Notes under the pieces: generated by a model
Seen by the model: the letters and a program-made list of their open reading frames with translations, nothing else
Database searches by the model: none
Told to the model about the DNA's origin: nothing
Made by a program: the position numbers and the translations under genes
DNA from: Myxosarcina sp. GA_180221_E-2-1-MAG-40_15
GTDB lineage: Bacteria; Cyanobacteriota; Cyanobacteriia; Cyanobacteriales; Xenococcaceae
Length of the DNA: 43,210 bases
Direction: 5' to 3'
Assembly (NCBI GenBank): GCA_020692205.1
Contig: JAIMKV010000041.1
Coordinates: 1 to 43,210, forward strand
Shown: positions 18,590 through 26,620 of the stretch, piece by piece
How positions within the stretch are numbered: the stretch's first letter is position 1
Layout: each line of letters begins with the position of its first letter

Positions 18590-19684
18590 CTAACCGCGGT
18601 TTTTAATTTGACTGACTAGCTTTCTAGCCGTACTTACAGCTTCTTGTAATAGCTCTCGATTTTGTTCTAGCTTTAAATTAAGCTGATTCATTGGTTGACT
18701 TTTAAAATTAGCTGGTTTTTCTGGCAGTTCAGTTGTTTCTAACTTGGCTATTGTCGATGATAAAATTGCGCGTGCATAGCTTCCATAAGCCAGTCCAGAA
18801 ACTAATTTAGACGTTGAAGACAAGTCTTGTCGCCCTAGCATTTGCGCCTGTTTTAATTTGTCTACTGTATAGTCGTTGGTTCCTCCTGCTAACTGGATAT
18901 ATCCTGGTAGTTGCGCCTGCAAAACTTTTTGGGCAAAAGCGATCGCCGCATGGGTAGTTCCCTTACCAATATCTCCACTCATTGAACGTCCATCGGTTTG
19001 CCAAATCAGCGGACAAGGCAGAGGACTAATTAACTCATAAAGCGATCGCAAATAATCGATCACATTTTCTCCATCGGTACAGCTAATTGCCAACAGCTTG
19101 AGTTGACCGGCTACGGGGAAAATATGTTGCCATACTCGCTGGAAATCATCATCATGTCCTACTCGGGTATGAATTTCAATTGCATCTACCGCCATTGATT
19201 CGATCCAAGGTACAATTTGCTCCAAGCTCGCTACATAAGAACGACCTACGATTAATTCCTGAGGACAAATCGGTATACAGCGACCACAGCCATAACAAAG
19301 GCTATCTAAAACTCCCCCAAGGCTGAGATCTATTGCCTCAGCAGGACATACCTTGACACAGGGTTGTGGACAATCAGGGGGACATTGGGTTACGTCAAAC
19401 TTGGCTTTACGAAAATGAGGATCTTCTCCATCGTTAATGCTTACCATTAACCAAGGCGATGCACTTGGTTCAGGTTTATTTAATAATTGTCGAGCTGCTT
19501 TGATCCCCTCCCGTGCAGCAGTAATCACAGCCAGGTCAGCAGCTACATCTATACAGTCAGCACCAGCTAAACTATAAGCTAAAGCTAGACTGCGAATTGC
19601 AGGAAGATGTTGATAACTAGCTCCACAAATTAACTTGAACCAGCTACCTTCAGCTAATGAATGTAAGGGATAAGATTGCATCAC
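18590..19684 (-). CDS. ldpA: Light-dependent period protein LdpA, iron-sulfur protein
   Basis: 364 residues, close to the Synechococcus LdpA length. LdpA senses redox state and adjusts circadian period, affecting CikA and KaiA stability. The sequence shows two ferredoxin-like clusters of Cys: CPPDCPQPCVKVCPAEAI and CYGCGRCIPICPQELI, enough for two 4Fe-4S centres. N- and C-terminal regions (PLHSLAEGSWFKLICGASYQHLP; GDIGKGTTHAAIAFAQKVLQ; LAGGTNDYTVDKL) are characteristic and not shared with plain ferredoxins. It starts with two Met codons at 19684; M2 is an equal option. It precedes the R3H gene on the same strand. The Kai genes themselves are not in the window. Confidence 0.88.
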   Translation of the reverse strand: MMQSYPLHSLAEGSWFKLICGASYQHLPAIRSLALAYSLAGADCIDVAADLAVITAAREGIKAARQLLNKPEPSASPWLMVSINDGEDPHFRKAKFDVTQCPPDCPQPCVKVCPAEAIDLSLGGVLDSLCYGCGRCIPICPQELIVGRSYVASLEQIVPWIESMAVDAIEIHTRVGHDDDFQRVWQHIFPVAGQLKLLAISCTDGENVIDYLRSLYELISPLPCPLIWQTDGRSMSGDIGKGTTHAAIAFAQKVLQAQLPGYIQLAGGTNDYTVDKLKQAQMLGRQDLSSTSKLVSGLAYGSYARAILSSTIAKLETTELPEKPANFKSQPMNQLNLKLEQNRELLQEAVSTARKLVSQIKNRG

Positions 19685-19813
19685 TCTTACATCCTAATAG
19701 TTTGTCAATCATTAGTGTTAGGATTTTTATCCAATTAACAATCTTAGTTACTCTACATAATTATTGAAACATATTTGCAGTTTAAAATATTGTGGCTAGG
19801 CAAAGTGCTTAAA

Positions 19814-20434
19814 TTATCCTGTAATAGCTTTTAGCAAAACCTCTGCCAGAGTTAGACCCTGCATATCATCAATAGTGATGGTGTCAACAATATCAAATTT
19901 CGCTCCAGCAGATTCTAACTGATCGTCTAATGCCTTGAGAAATTGAGTTGCTTTGCGATCTTTGCCTACCTGAATTAAGGAAATAGCCAATTCCTCATCG
20001 CGCTCTATCTGACGGGAAGCGTCAATAATTACCCGCATTACGGCTTTATAGTCATCGGGTTCACCATCAGTAATAACGACAATAGTTTCTCCATTGGCTT
20101 TGGATTGTCCTGCTGCTTTACGGTCAAAGTAGTTATTAACGGCATCGGCTAAGACGCTGGCTAAATCAGTGCGTCCCATCGGATCGTTTTCCGAGTAAAT
20201 TTTATTTACCTTGTCGGCAGTAATATTGTCGTAGCGGCGAAAACGACCAGAAAATAGATAGACCGTAATCCCATCTGGGTCGATTTTTTCGCATTCTTGA
20301 GCTAAAGCCAAGGTAGATTCTTGAGCAGATTCCCAGCGAGTTTTCCCTCCTGGGCGATCGTTAATCGACATACTGCCGCTTTTGTCGATGATTAAAGTGT
20401 AGTCGCGATCTTCGACGATAGAGCTTTCTGCCAT
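19814..20434 (-). CDS. von Willebrand factor A domain protein
   Basis: 206 residues, essentially a single vWA domain. The metal-ion-dependent adhesion site is complete: DxSxS at D17-S19-S21 (DKSGSMS), a Thr in GRTDLASVLADAV, and Asp in VITDGEPDD. No signal peptide or membrane span, so it acts in the cytosol. Similar small TerY-like vWA proteins occur with MoxR ATPases or kinases, but none is adjacent here. It may bind a partner through Mg2+ coordination. Lone minus-strand gene 130 bp upstream of ldpA; cotranscription with ldpA is possible. Specific function unknown. Confidence 0.85.
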   Translation of the reverse strand: MAESSIVEDRDYTLIIDKSGSMSINDRPGGKTRWESAQESTLALAQECEKIDPDGITVYLFSGRFRRYDNITADKVNKIYSENDPMGRTDLASVLADAVNNYFDRKAAGQSKANGETIVVITDGEPDDYKAVMRVIIDASRQIERDEELAISLIQVGKDRKATQFLKALDDQLESAGAKFDIVDTITIDDMQGLTLAEVLLKAITG

Positions 20435-20699
20435 GATGTCACAAATTCTTTATGATTCAAGTTTTCTTCATTTAGCCTATTACAAGCTTGAACACTAGTG
20501 CCAAAAATCAAAAATTTTCACAGATTTGTTTAACACCATGTTCCAAAAATATTAAGTATTTATACTGATTGAAATATTTCAATTGTAAACAGATATTGCA
20601 ACCGTTGGAAAAATATTTGAATATTCTTCTGATTCTGGAAACCTCCGCGATAATCTAAATAACCTAGACATTCACAGATAAACCTTGAGGAGATTTTTA

Positions 20700-21023
20700 A
20701 TGGATAACGAGTTGCACAAATATAAAATGATTTGTACTTTGAAATTTGGTGATATTTATGGTCAGATAATCATTTGGTTAATTGTTATCTTTGTTAGCTT
20801 AGCCACTACTTTGGCATTGTGGAGTAGCACCAGGCAGATTTATGCTTTGGCTACCGTAGGTATTGTCTTGGTACTATCCTTGCCTTTTTTATTATTTGCC
20901 TTTGTCACAACACTGCTCAATAGAATCGAGTTTGAACCGATGGAAGAGGAACGTTTTAGTCGTCGAACTGTTGTTGGTCCTGGCTCTAAATCCTCAACTA
21001 AAAAATCAGCAGCAGCTAGCTAA
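20700..21023 (+). CDS. Small membrane protein, unknown function
   Basis: 107 residues from ATG 20700. This start is preferred over an in-frame TTG at 20685 because TGAGGAGA (20686-20693) is an ideal ribosome binding site seven bases before the ATG. Two membrane spans at about residues 22-41 (IIIWLIVIFVSLATTLALWS) and 48-72 (IYALATVGIVLVLSLPFLLFAFVTTLL). The tail (residues ~73-107) is hydrophilic: acidic EFEPMEEE, then basic and Ser-rich GSKSSTKKSAAAS. I do not recognise the family. Neighbours (vWA protein, ABC-2 permease) are on the other strand and give no clue. Confidence 0.7.
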   Translation: MDNELHKYKMICTLKFGDIYGQIIIWLIVIFVSLATTLALWSSTRQIYALATVGIVLVLSLPFLLFAFVTTLLNRIEFEPMEEERFSRRTVVGPGSKSSTKKSAAAS

Positions 21024-21142
21024 GTCAATTATGAGGGAGCGATGGCGAGGGTGGAGAAAACCATTTGCTTAGCTTATATATTATTGAACCAAACCTAGGC
21101 AAGAGTATTTCCTCATCCTTGATCCCTCAATCCTCATTTTGA

Positions 21143-21928
21143 TTAGGCTCCCATGCCTGAATATTGCTTTAAACCTTGGCGCCAGAGCCAGCGATTCAGC
21201 ACAATAAATGCTGTTGTCCAGCCAATCATGATCAGAACACTACTGCCAAAGTCGATAGGTAGTCCCATCAACAACACGGCAGGAAAGTGCATCATGTAAG
21301 GAAAAGGAGTCCATTCGACGATTTGTCTAACGGTATCAGGAAAAACCTCTAATGGCGCGATCGAGCCTGAGAGAAAAATATAAAATAGAAACCAAAATTG
21401 TTGAATGGCACTAGCTCTTTCTGTCCAAAAAGCCAGCATAGCAAAGGTATATTGAATCGCGAAACGCAGGATAAAAGCCAAGGCGATCGCAACCACGCCT
21501 AAAAATAGATTTTCTAGTCGGGGAATCCAAGCCGCATCAGGATAGAGAATAAAAAATAAGCCGCAAAAAAGAGCGATTAGAGGTATCCGAGTCATTTTCT
21601 CTGCCAAGTGCCTAGCGACATGATGCCAAACAGGGTCAAGGGGTTGTAAGAGACGCAATGATAATTTACCTTCAAGTATTTCTTGCTCAAATTCCCAAAT
21701 TACCCAAATAGTCGTAAGTTGGCGCACCACAAATACGCTAAAAAAATAGCGTGCAAACTCTTGAGGGGTAAAATCAAAGTCTCCACTTTGAGACGCTTGA
21801 ATCCACACCCCCATTAAGATAATTGGCAAAGAGTTAGATAATGCCCAGAGAAAAATCTCGGCTCGATACTCCAGCATATGAGCATAATGAGTTAGAAGAA
21901 GTATTTTTGCCTTGCTTATATTTAACAT
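21143..21928 (-). CDS. ABC-2 family transporter permease
   Basis: 261 residues with about six membrane spans. It matches the ABC-2 membrane family found in cyanobacteria and actinobacteria: N-terminal LEYRAEIFLWALSNSLPIILMGVWIQA, cytosolic helix WVIWEFEQEILEGKLSLRLLQPLDPVWHHVARHLAEK, and the late PFPYMMHFPAVLLMG. Such permeases usually come as a pair with an ATPase in one operon. Here neither the ATPase nor a second permease is adjacent, so partners must be encoded elsewhere. The substrate is unknown. ATG at 21928; M14 is another possible start that keeps the core. Confidence 0.82.
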   Translation of the reverse strand: MLNISKAKILLLTHYAHMLEYRAEIFLWALSNSLPIILMGVWIQASQSGDFDFTPQEFARYFFSVFVVRQLTTIWVIWEFEQEILEGKLSLRLLQPLDPVWHHVARHLAEKMTRIPLIALFCGLFFILYPDAAWIPRLENLFLGVVAIALAFILRFAIQYTFAMLAFWTERASAIQQFWFLFYIFLSGSIAPLEVFPDTVRQIVEWTPFPYMMHFPAVLLMGLPIDFGSSVLIMIGWTTAFIVLNRWLWRQGLKQYSGMGA

Positions 21929-22044
21929 TTGACACTAATCATTTATCGATTGACTACATAATCAACTGCTGCACCTAATCAAGGTTAACAGCCAAAGGCT
22001 AAGAGTAGATGAAGTAATTAGATATCAACCGATAATTTTAATTT

Positions 22045-23106
22045 TCAGAGCAGATGCTTATATTTTGGTTCATTTTGCAAAGACCTAACGACTTGTTTAA
22101 TGTCTTGAGTATGGTTTTTATCGACCACTAAAGTTACATTGCCATCGCGAACGATCACCACGTCTTTTAATCCAATGGTGACAATCACCTCATTTTTGTC
22201 GTCAGCGTAAATGATCGCATCTTGAGTATTCTTGCTAATGTGATTACCTAGTTCGAGATTATCTTGATCGCCTTTGAGCAATCGCTCGACTCCATTCCAA
22301 TCACCCAGATCGTCCCAGCCAAAATTAGCAGGCAGAACACAGGCTAACTGGGTTTTTTCCATCAGCGCGTAATCTATGCTTTCTTTGGTCAATTCGGCAT
22401 AGGCATCACAACCTTTCTCTGCTAGAGCCTGTAGCAGCTGAGGCGCGTATTTTTCTAATTCGTCTAGCATTACTCCTGCTCTAAAGATAAACATACCGCT
22501 ATTCCAGCTAAATCTACCTGTATCGATAAAAGATTGAGCGGTAGTTTGATCTGGTTTTTCGGTAAAGCGAGTCACACGATACACAGGCAAATGATTAAAG
22601 TCGCCTTTTTTAGCACCCTGCTCAATATAGCCATAGCCTGTGGCAGGCTGATTTGGCGTAATACCTAAAGTGACGATCGATGCCTCGAAAACTGCCTGTT
22701 GCGCTGCTGCTTGAAGAGTTTTTTCATAAGCTACTGTATCTCCAATCCAATGATCTGCGGGGAAAAATCCAACAATGGCATCATTGCCATATTTTTTGGC
22801 CACTTCTAAAGTTGCCCACGCTACCGCAGGAGCAGTATCTCTTCCGTAGGGTTCAACTAAAATATTAGACTCAGGTAGATTTGGTAGCTGCTCTTTGACT
22901 CCATCTGCAATAATTTCTGAAGTAATTACCCAGAGGTTATTCCAGCCTCCTGCTAAATTTAACAGGCGATCAGCAGTGGATTGTAATAAACTTTTGCCAC
23001 TACCATCCAGACACAAAAATTGCTTGGGTTTTTTGAGCCGGCTTACTGGCCAAAACCGCTCGCCTTTACCGCCAGCGAGAATAATTGGGATTAATTTAGT
23101 TTCCAT
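22045..23106 (-). CDS. manC: Mannose-1-phosphate guanylyltransferase
   Basis: 353 residues. Makes GDP-mannose from mannose 1-phosphate and GTP, feeding GDP-fucose and exopolysaccharide synthesis. The pyrophosphorylase signature is IPIILAGGKGERFWPVSRLKKPKQFL at the N-terminus. VEPYGRDTAPAVAWA, FFPADHWIGD, FTEKP and FSWNSGMFIFRA follow in the family order, and FGWDDLGDWNGVERLL is near the end. The length is that of the single-domain form; the C-terminal phosphomannose isomerase half of AlgA/long ManC is absent. ATG at 23106. No polysaccharide operon surrounds it. Confidence 0.93.
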   Translation of the reverse strand: METKLIPIILAGGKGERFWPVSRLKKPKQFLCLDGSGKSLLQSTADRLLNLAGGWNNLWVITSEIIADGVKEQLPNLPESNILVEPYGRDTAPAVAWATLEVAKKYGNDAIVGFFPADHWIGDTVAYEKTLQAAAQQAVFEASIVTLGITPNQPATGYGYIEQGAKKGDFNHLPVYRVTRFTEKPDQTTAQSFIDTGRFSWNSGMFIFRAGVMLDELEKYAPQLLQALAEKGCDAYAELTKESIDYALMEKTQLACVLPANFGWDDLGDWNGVERLLKGDQDNLELGNHISKNTQDAIIYADDKNEVIVTIGLKDVVIVRDGNVTLVVDKNHTQDIKQVVRSLQNEPKYKHLL

Positions 23107-23834
23107 TTACTTTTCCTTTGTGCAGGACAGTGAGATGATCTCGGTCAACTAATCTGCTAAAATTTGTCAACACTATGTTGGTCAACCGATTGTGGTTCGG
23201 CAATGGTCACAGATTACGGTGATACTATATAACTTATGAACTTGTTCACTCTAAAATAACCTGTCGTTTTTACTAATAGTCAAGAGTTAAAGGACATGAA
23301 GCCGAAGTATAAAACTTAGGTTGATCTGAGTCTGTTTGTTTGAAGTTAGAATACCCTTTTTGTCTGGTTTTTTTTCTATTTATAACAATTTAACTTTGAG
23401 CCTCATTAAGCAAAATATAGGGACTAATTAACCTTGAATTAAAATTTACAACATCAACAATAACAATAATTTGGATGAATCATAAGCGATCGCGTAATGA
23501 GGATAAATCTTTTGTAGCACAAAGCACTACCAATAATTTTGAATTGGGAATGCGAGTTGCAGCTTGCTTACGGCAACAAAATTTTCGCCCTGGTTTATCT
23601 AGTCGAATACATCCAGCTAGAATTGAATAAAACTAGAATTGTGGCTTCTCCCAACCAACTAAAAACAGGTAGCTATCTAAAAAAGATTTTGGGCTTTGGT
23701 AACTTAGAATCGACAGATTTCTCAGAGGGAGAATTAACCCTTTAAATTGGTAAAGACGCGCTTGATTTACCAAGCAACTATCGTTCAGACAACTGACAAT
23801 AAAACACACAACATATCACAGTATTTTACTATCG
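23107..23834. other. 728-bp region with no gene I can firmly support
   Basis: Divergent spacer between manC and the pentapeptide gene, so it holds both promoters. Two overlapping plus-strand frames stand out: ATG 23475 to TAA 23630 (51 residues, with AACLRQQNFRPGLSSRIHP) and TTG 23539 to TAA 23745 (68 residues, ending NKTRIVASPNQLKTGSYLKK then ILGFGNLESTDFSEGELTL). They could be the halves of one small frameshifted gene. I recognise neither. Confidence 0.3.
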
Positions 23835-24350
23835 ATGTTCTCGTCTCAACTTAGACAGCGTTTACTCAGCCTATTATTAATTATCGTGATCGCTATAGCT
23901 TGGGTTTTATTAGATGCTACACCCGCTATTGCCCAAGACAGCGCAGTTAACTATACTTACAGCGAAATCAGAAGACAAGATTTTTCTCACCAAAATTTAG
24001 TCGGCGGTGTATTTGCTGCTGCCGATGCCAGAGGATCAAATTTTGAGGGAGCGGATGTTAGTAATTCGATTTTGACTAAGGGAATTTTTGTGGAAACCAA
24101 CCTTAAGGATGCCAACTTTACTAGTTCTTTGATGGATCGAGTATCTTTTGAAAATTCCGATTTAACTAACGCAATTTTTCAAAATGCTGTTGCCACCAGC
24201 ACTAATTTTGCAGGAGCAACGATCACGGGTGCGGACTTCTCTCACGCTATTCTAGATCGTTATCAGATTTTTCAAATGTGTAAAAGAGCTGAAGGGACAA
24301 ATCCAACTACGGGAGTAGAAACTAGATTTAGTTTGGGTTGTCGAGATTAA
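23835..24350 (+). CDS. Secreted pentapeptide-repeat protein (Rfr/TL17-like, probable lumen or periplasm)
   Basis: 171 residues. An N-terminal signal peptide (LLSLLLIIVIAIAWVLL ... TPAIAQ-D) predicts cleavage after residue ~33. The body is a right-handed quadrilateral beta-helix of A(D/N)LxX pentapeptides from about residue 52 to 145: DFSHQNLVGGVFAAADARGS, GADVSNSILT, TNLKDANFTSS, SDLTNAIFQNA, ATITGADFSHA. Two conserved Cys, in MCKRAEGTNPTTG and at the C-terminal GCRD, probably form the disulfide that caps this group of cyanobacterial and thylakoid-lumen proteins. Function in the family is unknown. ATG at 23835. No operon partner. Confidence 0.85.
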   Translation: MFSSQLRQRLLSLLLIIVIAIAWVLLDATPAIAQDSAVNYTYSEIRRQDFSHQNLVGGVFAAADARGSNFEGADVSNSILTKGIFVETNLKDANFTSSLMDRVSFENSDLTNAIFQNAVATSTNFAGATITGADFSHAILDRYQIFQMCKRAEGTNPTTGVETRFSLGCRD

Positions 24351-24367
24351 GCTCAAAATAAAATTGA

Positions 24368-24976
24368 TTAATCCGATGCTGAAAAAATTTGTTGTGGAGT
24401 GAGGCTTAGTTTAGGAAATATAGAAGAGAAAATGCGATCGCTATTTTTAAATTGACTAACCTGATATTCTCCATCAACTAATTGATAAATAGAAACAGTA
24501 GGCTGTTTAGGATTACCAATATAACGTCTACCGCCCAAAGCTAGATAATCGATAATCCAATATTCTTGGATACCAGTTTCTTCGTAATCTCTTAGTTTAG
24601 TTAAATAATCATCGCGCCAGTTAGTACTGACTACTTCAACAACTAAAGGAATAGATTCTGCTAGTTGCACAGTAGAGTATTTTGACCACAATTCTTCTTG
24701 GCTTAAAACTGAACGATTTAAAATTAGAATATCAGGAGAGTAGGCAGATTGTTTACCTGTAGGTTTGATCAAAGCAGTTTTAGGTATAAAGTAGGGCAAG
24801 TTTAATCTCCTGTACTCTAAAACAAATTCAGTAGCCAGAAAACCAGCAATTTCTTCATGTTTTCCTGTCGGCTGCATCTCTACTACTAACCCTTCATAAA
24901 GTTCATAACTTCTACTTTCTGGTTTCCAAGCTAAAAACTCTTCAAATTCTACTAATTTGGGTAAAGCCTGAGTCAT
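24368..24976 (-). CDS. Uma2 family (DUF820) restriction-endonuclease-fold protein
   Basis: 202 residues, the typical length. Uma2 proteins have a PD-(D/E)xK nuclease fold and are strongly multiplied in cyanobacteria; biological role unknown. Motifs seen: FEEFLAWKPESRSYELYEGLVVEMQPTGKHEEIAGFL (N-terminal), the catalytic Asp in YSPDILIL, the following ESIPLVVEVVS acidic strand, and the conserved YEETGIQEYWIIDY. All core residues appear intact. It converges with the pentapeptide gene, 17 bp between stops. Any nuclease activity is inference. Confidence 0.88.
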   Translation of the reverse strand: MTQALPKLVEFEEFLAWKPESRSYELYEGLVVEMQPTGKHEEIAGFLATEFVLEYRRLNLPYFIPKTALIKPTGKQSAYSPDILILNRSVLSQEELWSKYSTVQLAESIPLVVEVVSTNWRDDYLTKLRDYEETGIQEYWIIDYLALGGRRYIGNPKQPTVSIYQLVDGEYQVSQFKNSDRIFSSIFPKLSLTPQQIFSASD

Positions 24977-25046
24977 GACGTTATTTTCTGCACCTAATCA
25001 TTATTGATTAATATTTATTTAGTATAAGTCTCTTGAAAATTGCCCT

Positions 25047-25076
25047 AAAAAAATAGGGGTATCAATAAAAACCCCC
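25047..25076 (-). terminator. Probable terminator of ybaB
   Basis: Read on the minus strand, GGGGT and ACCCC (25075-25071 and 25060-25056) form a short GC stem followed by TATTTTTTT (25054-25047). It lies ~40 bp after the ybaB stop. Confidence 0.6.
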
Positions 25077-25113
25077 ATTGCTAAGTATTATTGAGCGGAG
25101 CGACTGCTGAAAC

Positions 25114-25452
25114 CTACATTCCAGGAAGATTTAAACCACTGGTGAGTTCTTCCATGCGACCACGCATCAAGTCTGTAGATTGTTCATAAGCAGACTGCAT
25201 TGCGGCTGAGACAGATGCAGAAAGAGCTTCTGCTCCTTGAGACATCGCATCGGGTGAAATTTCTACGCGACGGGGTTCTTGGTTGCCACTCATAACCACC
25301 TTTACTAATCCGTCTTCGCTAGTTCCTTCAATTTCCATCTGCTCCAATTCGGTTTGGAGTTGTTGCGCTCCCGCCTGCACTTCCTGAGCTTTTTTAAAAG
25401 CATCAGCAAGCTCTTTCATTTTACCTAGTGGACCAAATCCTTTTCCTGCCAT
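25114..25452 (-). CDS. ybaB: YbaB/EbfC family nucleoid-associated protein
   Basis: 112 residues, the normal size. YbaB/EbfC proteins are small dimers that bind DNA and affect nucleoid organisation. The N-terminal [39 protein letters not shown] is a long helix typical of the family. The core strand [21 protein letters not shown] and the closing helix [26 protein letters not shown] follow. ATG at 25452, 75 bp downstream of murB on the same strand, so it may share the murC-murB transcript. A terminator follows at 25047-25076. In many bacteria the gene pairs with dnaX and recR, not seen here. Confidence 0.92.
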   Translation of the reverse strand: MAGKGFGPLGKMKELADAFKKAQEVQAGAQQLQTELEQMEIEGTSEDGLVKVVMSGNQEPRRVEISPDAMSQGAEALSASVSAAMQSAYEQSTDLMRGRMEELTSGLNLPGM

Positions 25453-25526
25453 ATTTGTTTAGTTAGTTTTTTATTAGTGAGTGCGAAATCTATCAGCACG
25501 ATTAGCATAACCTAGAGATCGGTTAT

Positions 25527-26411
25527 TTAGAATTCTCCGAGCAGCTTAACTTCTGGCTCTAGAGATACTGACCAATGATATTCTACTTTTTCTTGAGCAT
25601 AACGAATTAATTCAAATATGTCTTTGGCGGTAGCCGTACCGCAGTTAAGAATAAAGTTGGCGTGCCGATGCGCTATTTCAGCATCGCCAATCCTGTGACC
25701 TTTTAAACCCAACTGTTCGATCAGCCTGGCTGCTGCATGGGGTTGCGGATTGCGGAAAACGCTACCACAACTGGGAAGATGATAAGGTTGAGTTGTTTTA
25801 CGCTGTGTCCAATTTTGATTGGAAAGCTCCATAATCTCAGCTTTGGTGTAGCCAGATTCAAGCTGAATCGTAGCTTTAACTACCATTTGATTGCCTCCTT
25901 GGAGATTGGAAGTCCGATAGCTGTAGGCTAAATCTTCAGGCTTTAATTCCGAAACTGTACCATCGGTCGATAAAACAGTAACGCTCACCAAAATATCTGC
26001 CATGCAGGAGGTATGCGCACCCGCATTCATCACTACTCCTCCTCCAACCGTACCAGGTATACCTACCGCCCATTCCAGTCCCTTCAAGCCTCGTTTAGCA
26101 GCTTTCCAGGCCAGTTTAGCGATCGCCTCCCCCGCATCAGCAATTAAAATACCAGTTTCTAGATTGAACTGATAACCACGGAAATATCGCGTCGAAAGCA
26201 CCAATCCAGGCAAACCGCGATCGCTAATTAATAAATTTGAACCAGCACCCAGCAAGGTTAGAGGAACATCTTGTCTTTGATACCAGACAAAACTTGCTTC
26301 GAGTTCGTCCCAGTTTTTTGGAGCGGCGTACCATTGAGCAGCACCACCAACTTTATAAGAAGTTTGGCTGGCCAAAGATACACCAGTCTGAATTAAATTA
26401 TCGCTATTCAT
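25527..26411 (-). CDS. murB: UDP-N-acetylenolpyruvoylglucosamine reductase
   Basis: 294 residues. FAD/NADPH enzyme forming UDP-MurNAc, the second committed step of peptidoglycan synthesis. The FAD-binding part shows TSYKVGGAAQWYAAPKNWDEL, LTLLGAGSNLLISDRGLPGLVL and GLEWAVGIPGTVGGGVVMNAGAH. The substrate domain has YSYRTSNLQ and PSCGSVFRNP, with the Ser used as proton donor. GLKGHRIGDAEIAHRHANFILN is the C-terminal block with the conserved Glu nearby. The length and the lack of a long insertion match type II MurB. It lies 210 bp after murC on the same strand. Confidence 0.95.
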   Translation of the reverse strand: MNSDNLIQTGVSLASQTSYKVGGAAQWYAAPKNWDELEASFVWYQRQDVPLTLLGAGSNLLISDRGLPGLVLSTRYFRGYQFNLETGILIADAGEAIAKLAWKAAKRGLKGLEWAVGIPGTVGGGVVMNAGAHTSCMADILVSVTVLSTDGTVSELKPEDLAYSYRTSNLQGGNQMVVKATIQLESGYTKAEIMELSNQNWTQRKTTQPYHLPSCGSVFRNPQPHAAARLIEQLGLKGHRIGDAEIAHRHANFILNCGTATAKDIFELIRYAQEKVEYHWSVSLEPEVKLLGEF

Positions 26412-26620
26412 TTAATTAATAATCGACCTTTTAACAATTAGACATTGAGGTTGGTTGATGATATCTTCTCCAACTTATTTTGGCTAGTTTTTTAAAGCTT
26501 TTAGTCTTTAGCTTTGAGCTGCAAATCTCGTAGAGCCATTTTTACTTTGATTCATCTAATTTGCCCACCAAGCCTGAAAAAATTACTAACCGCTGATTAA
26601 ATAATTAACCCAAATAATAA

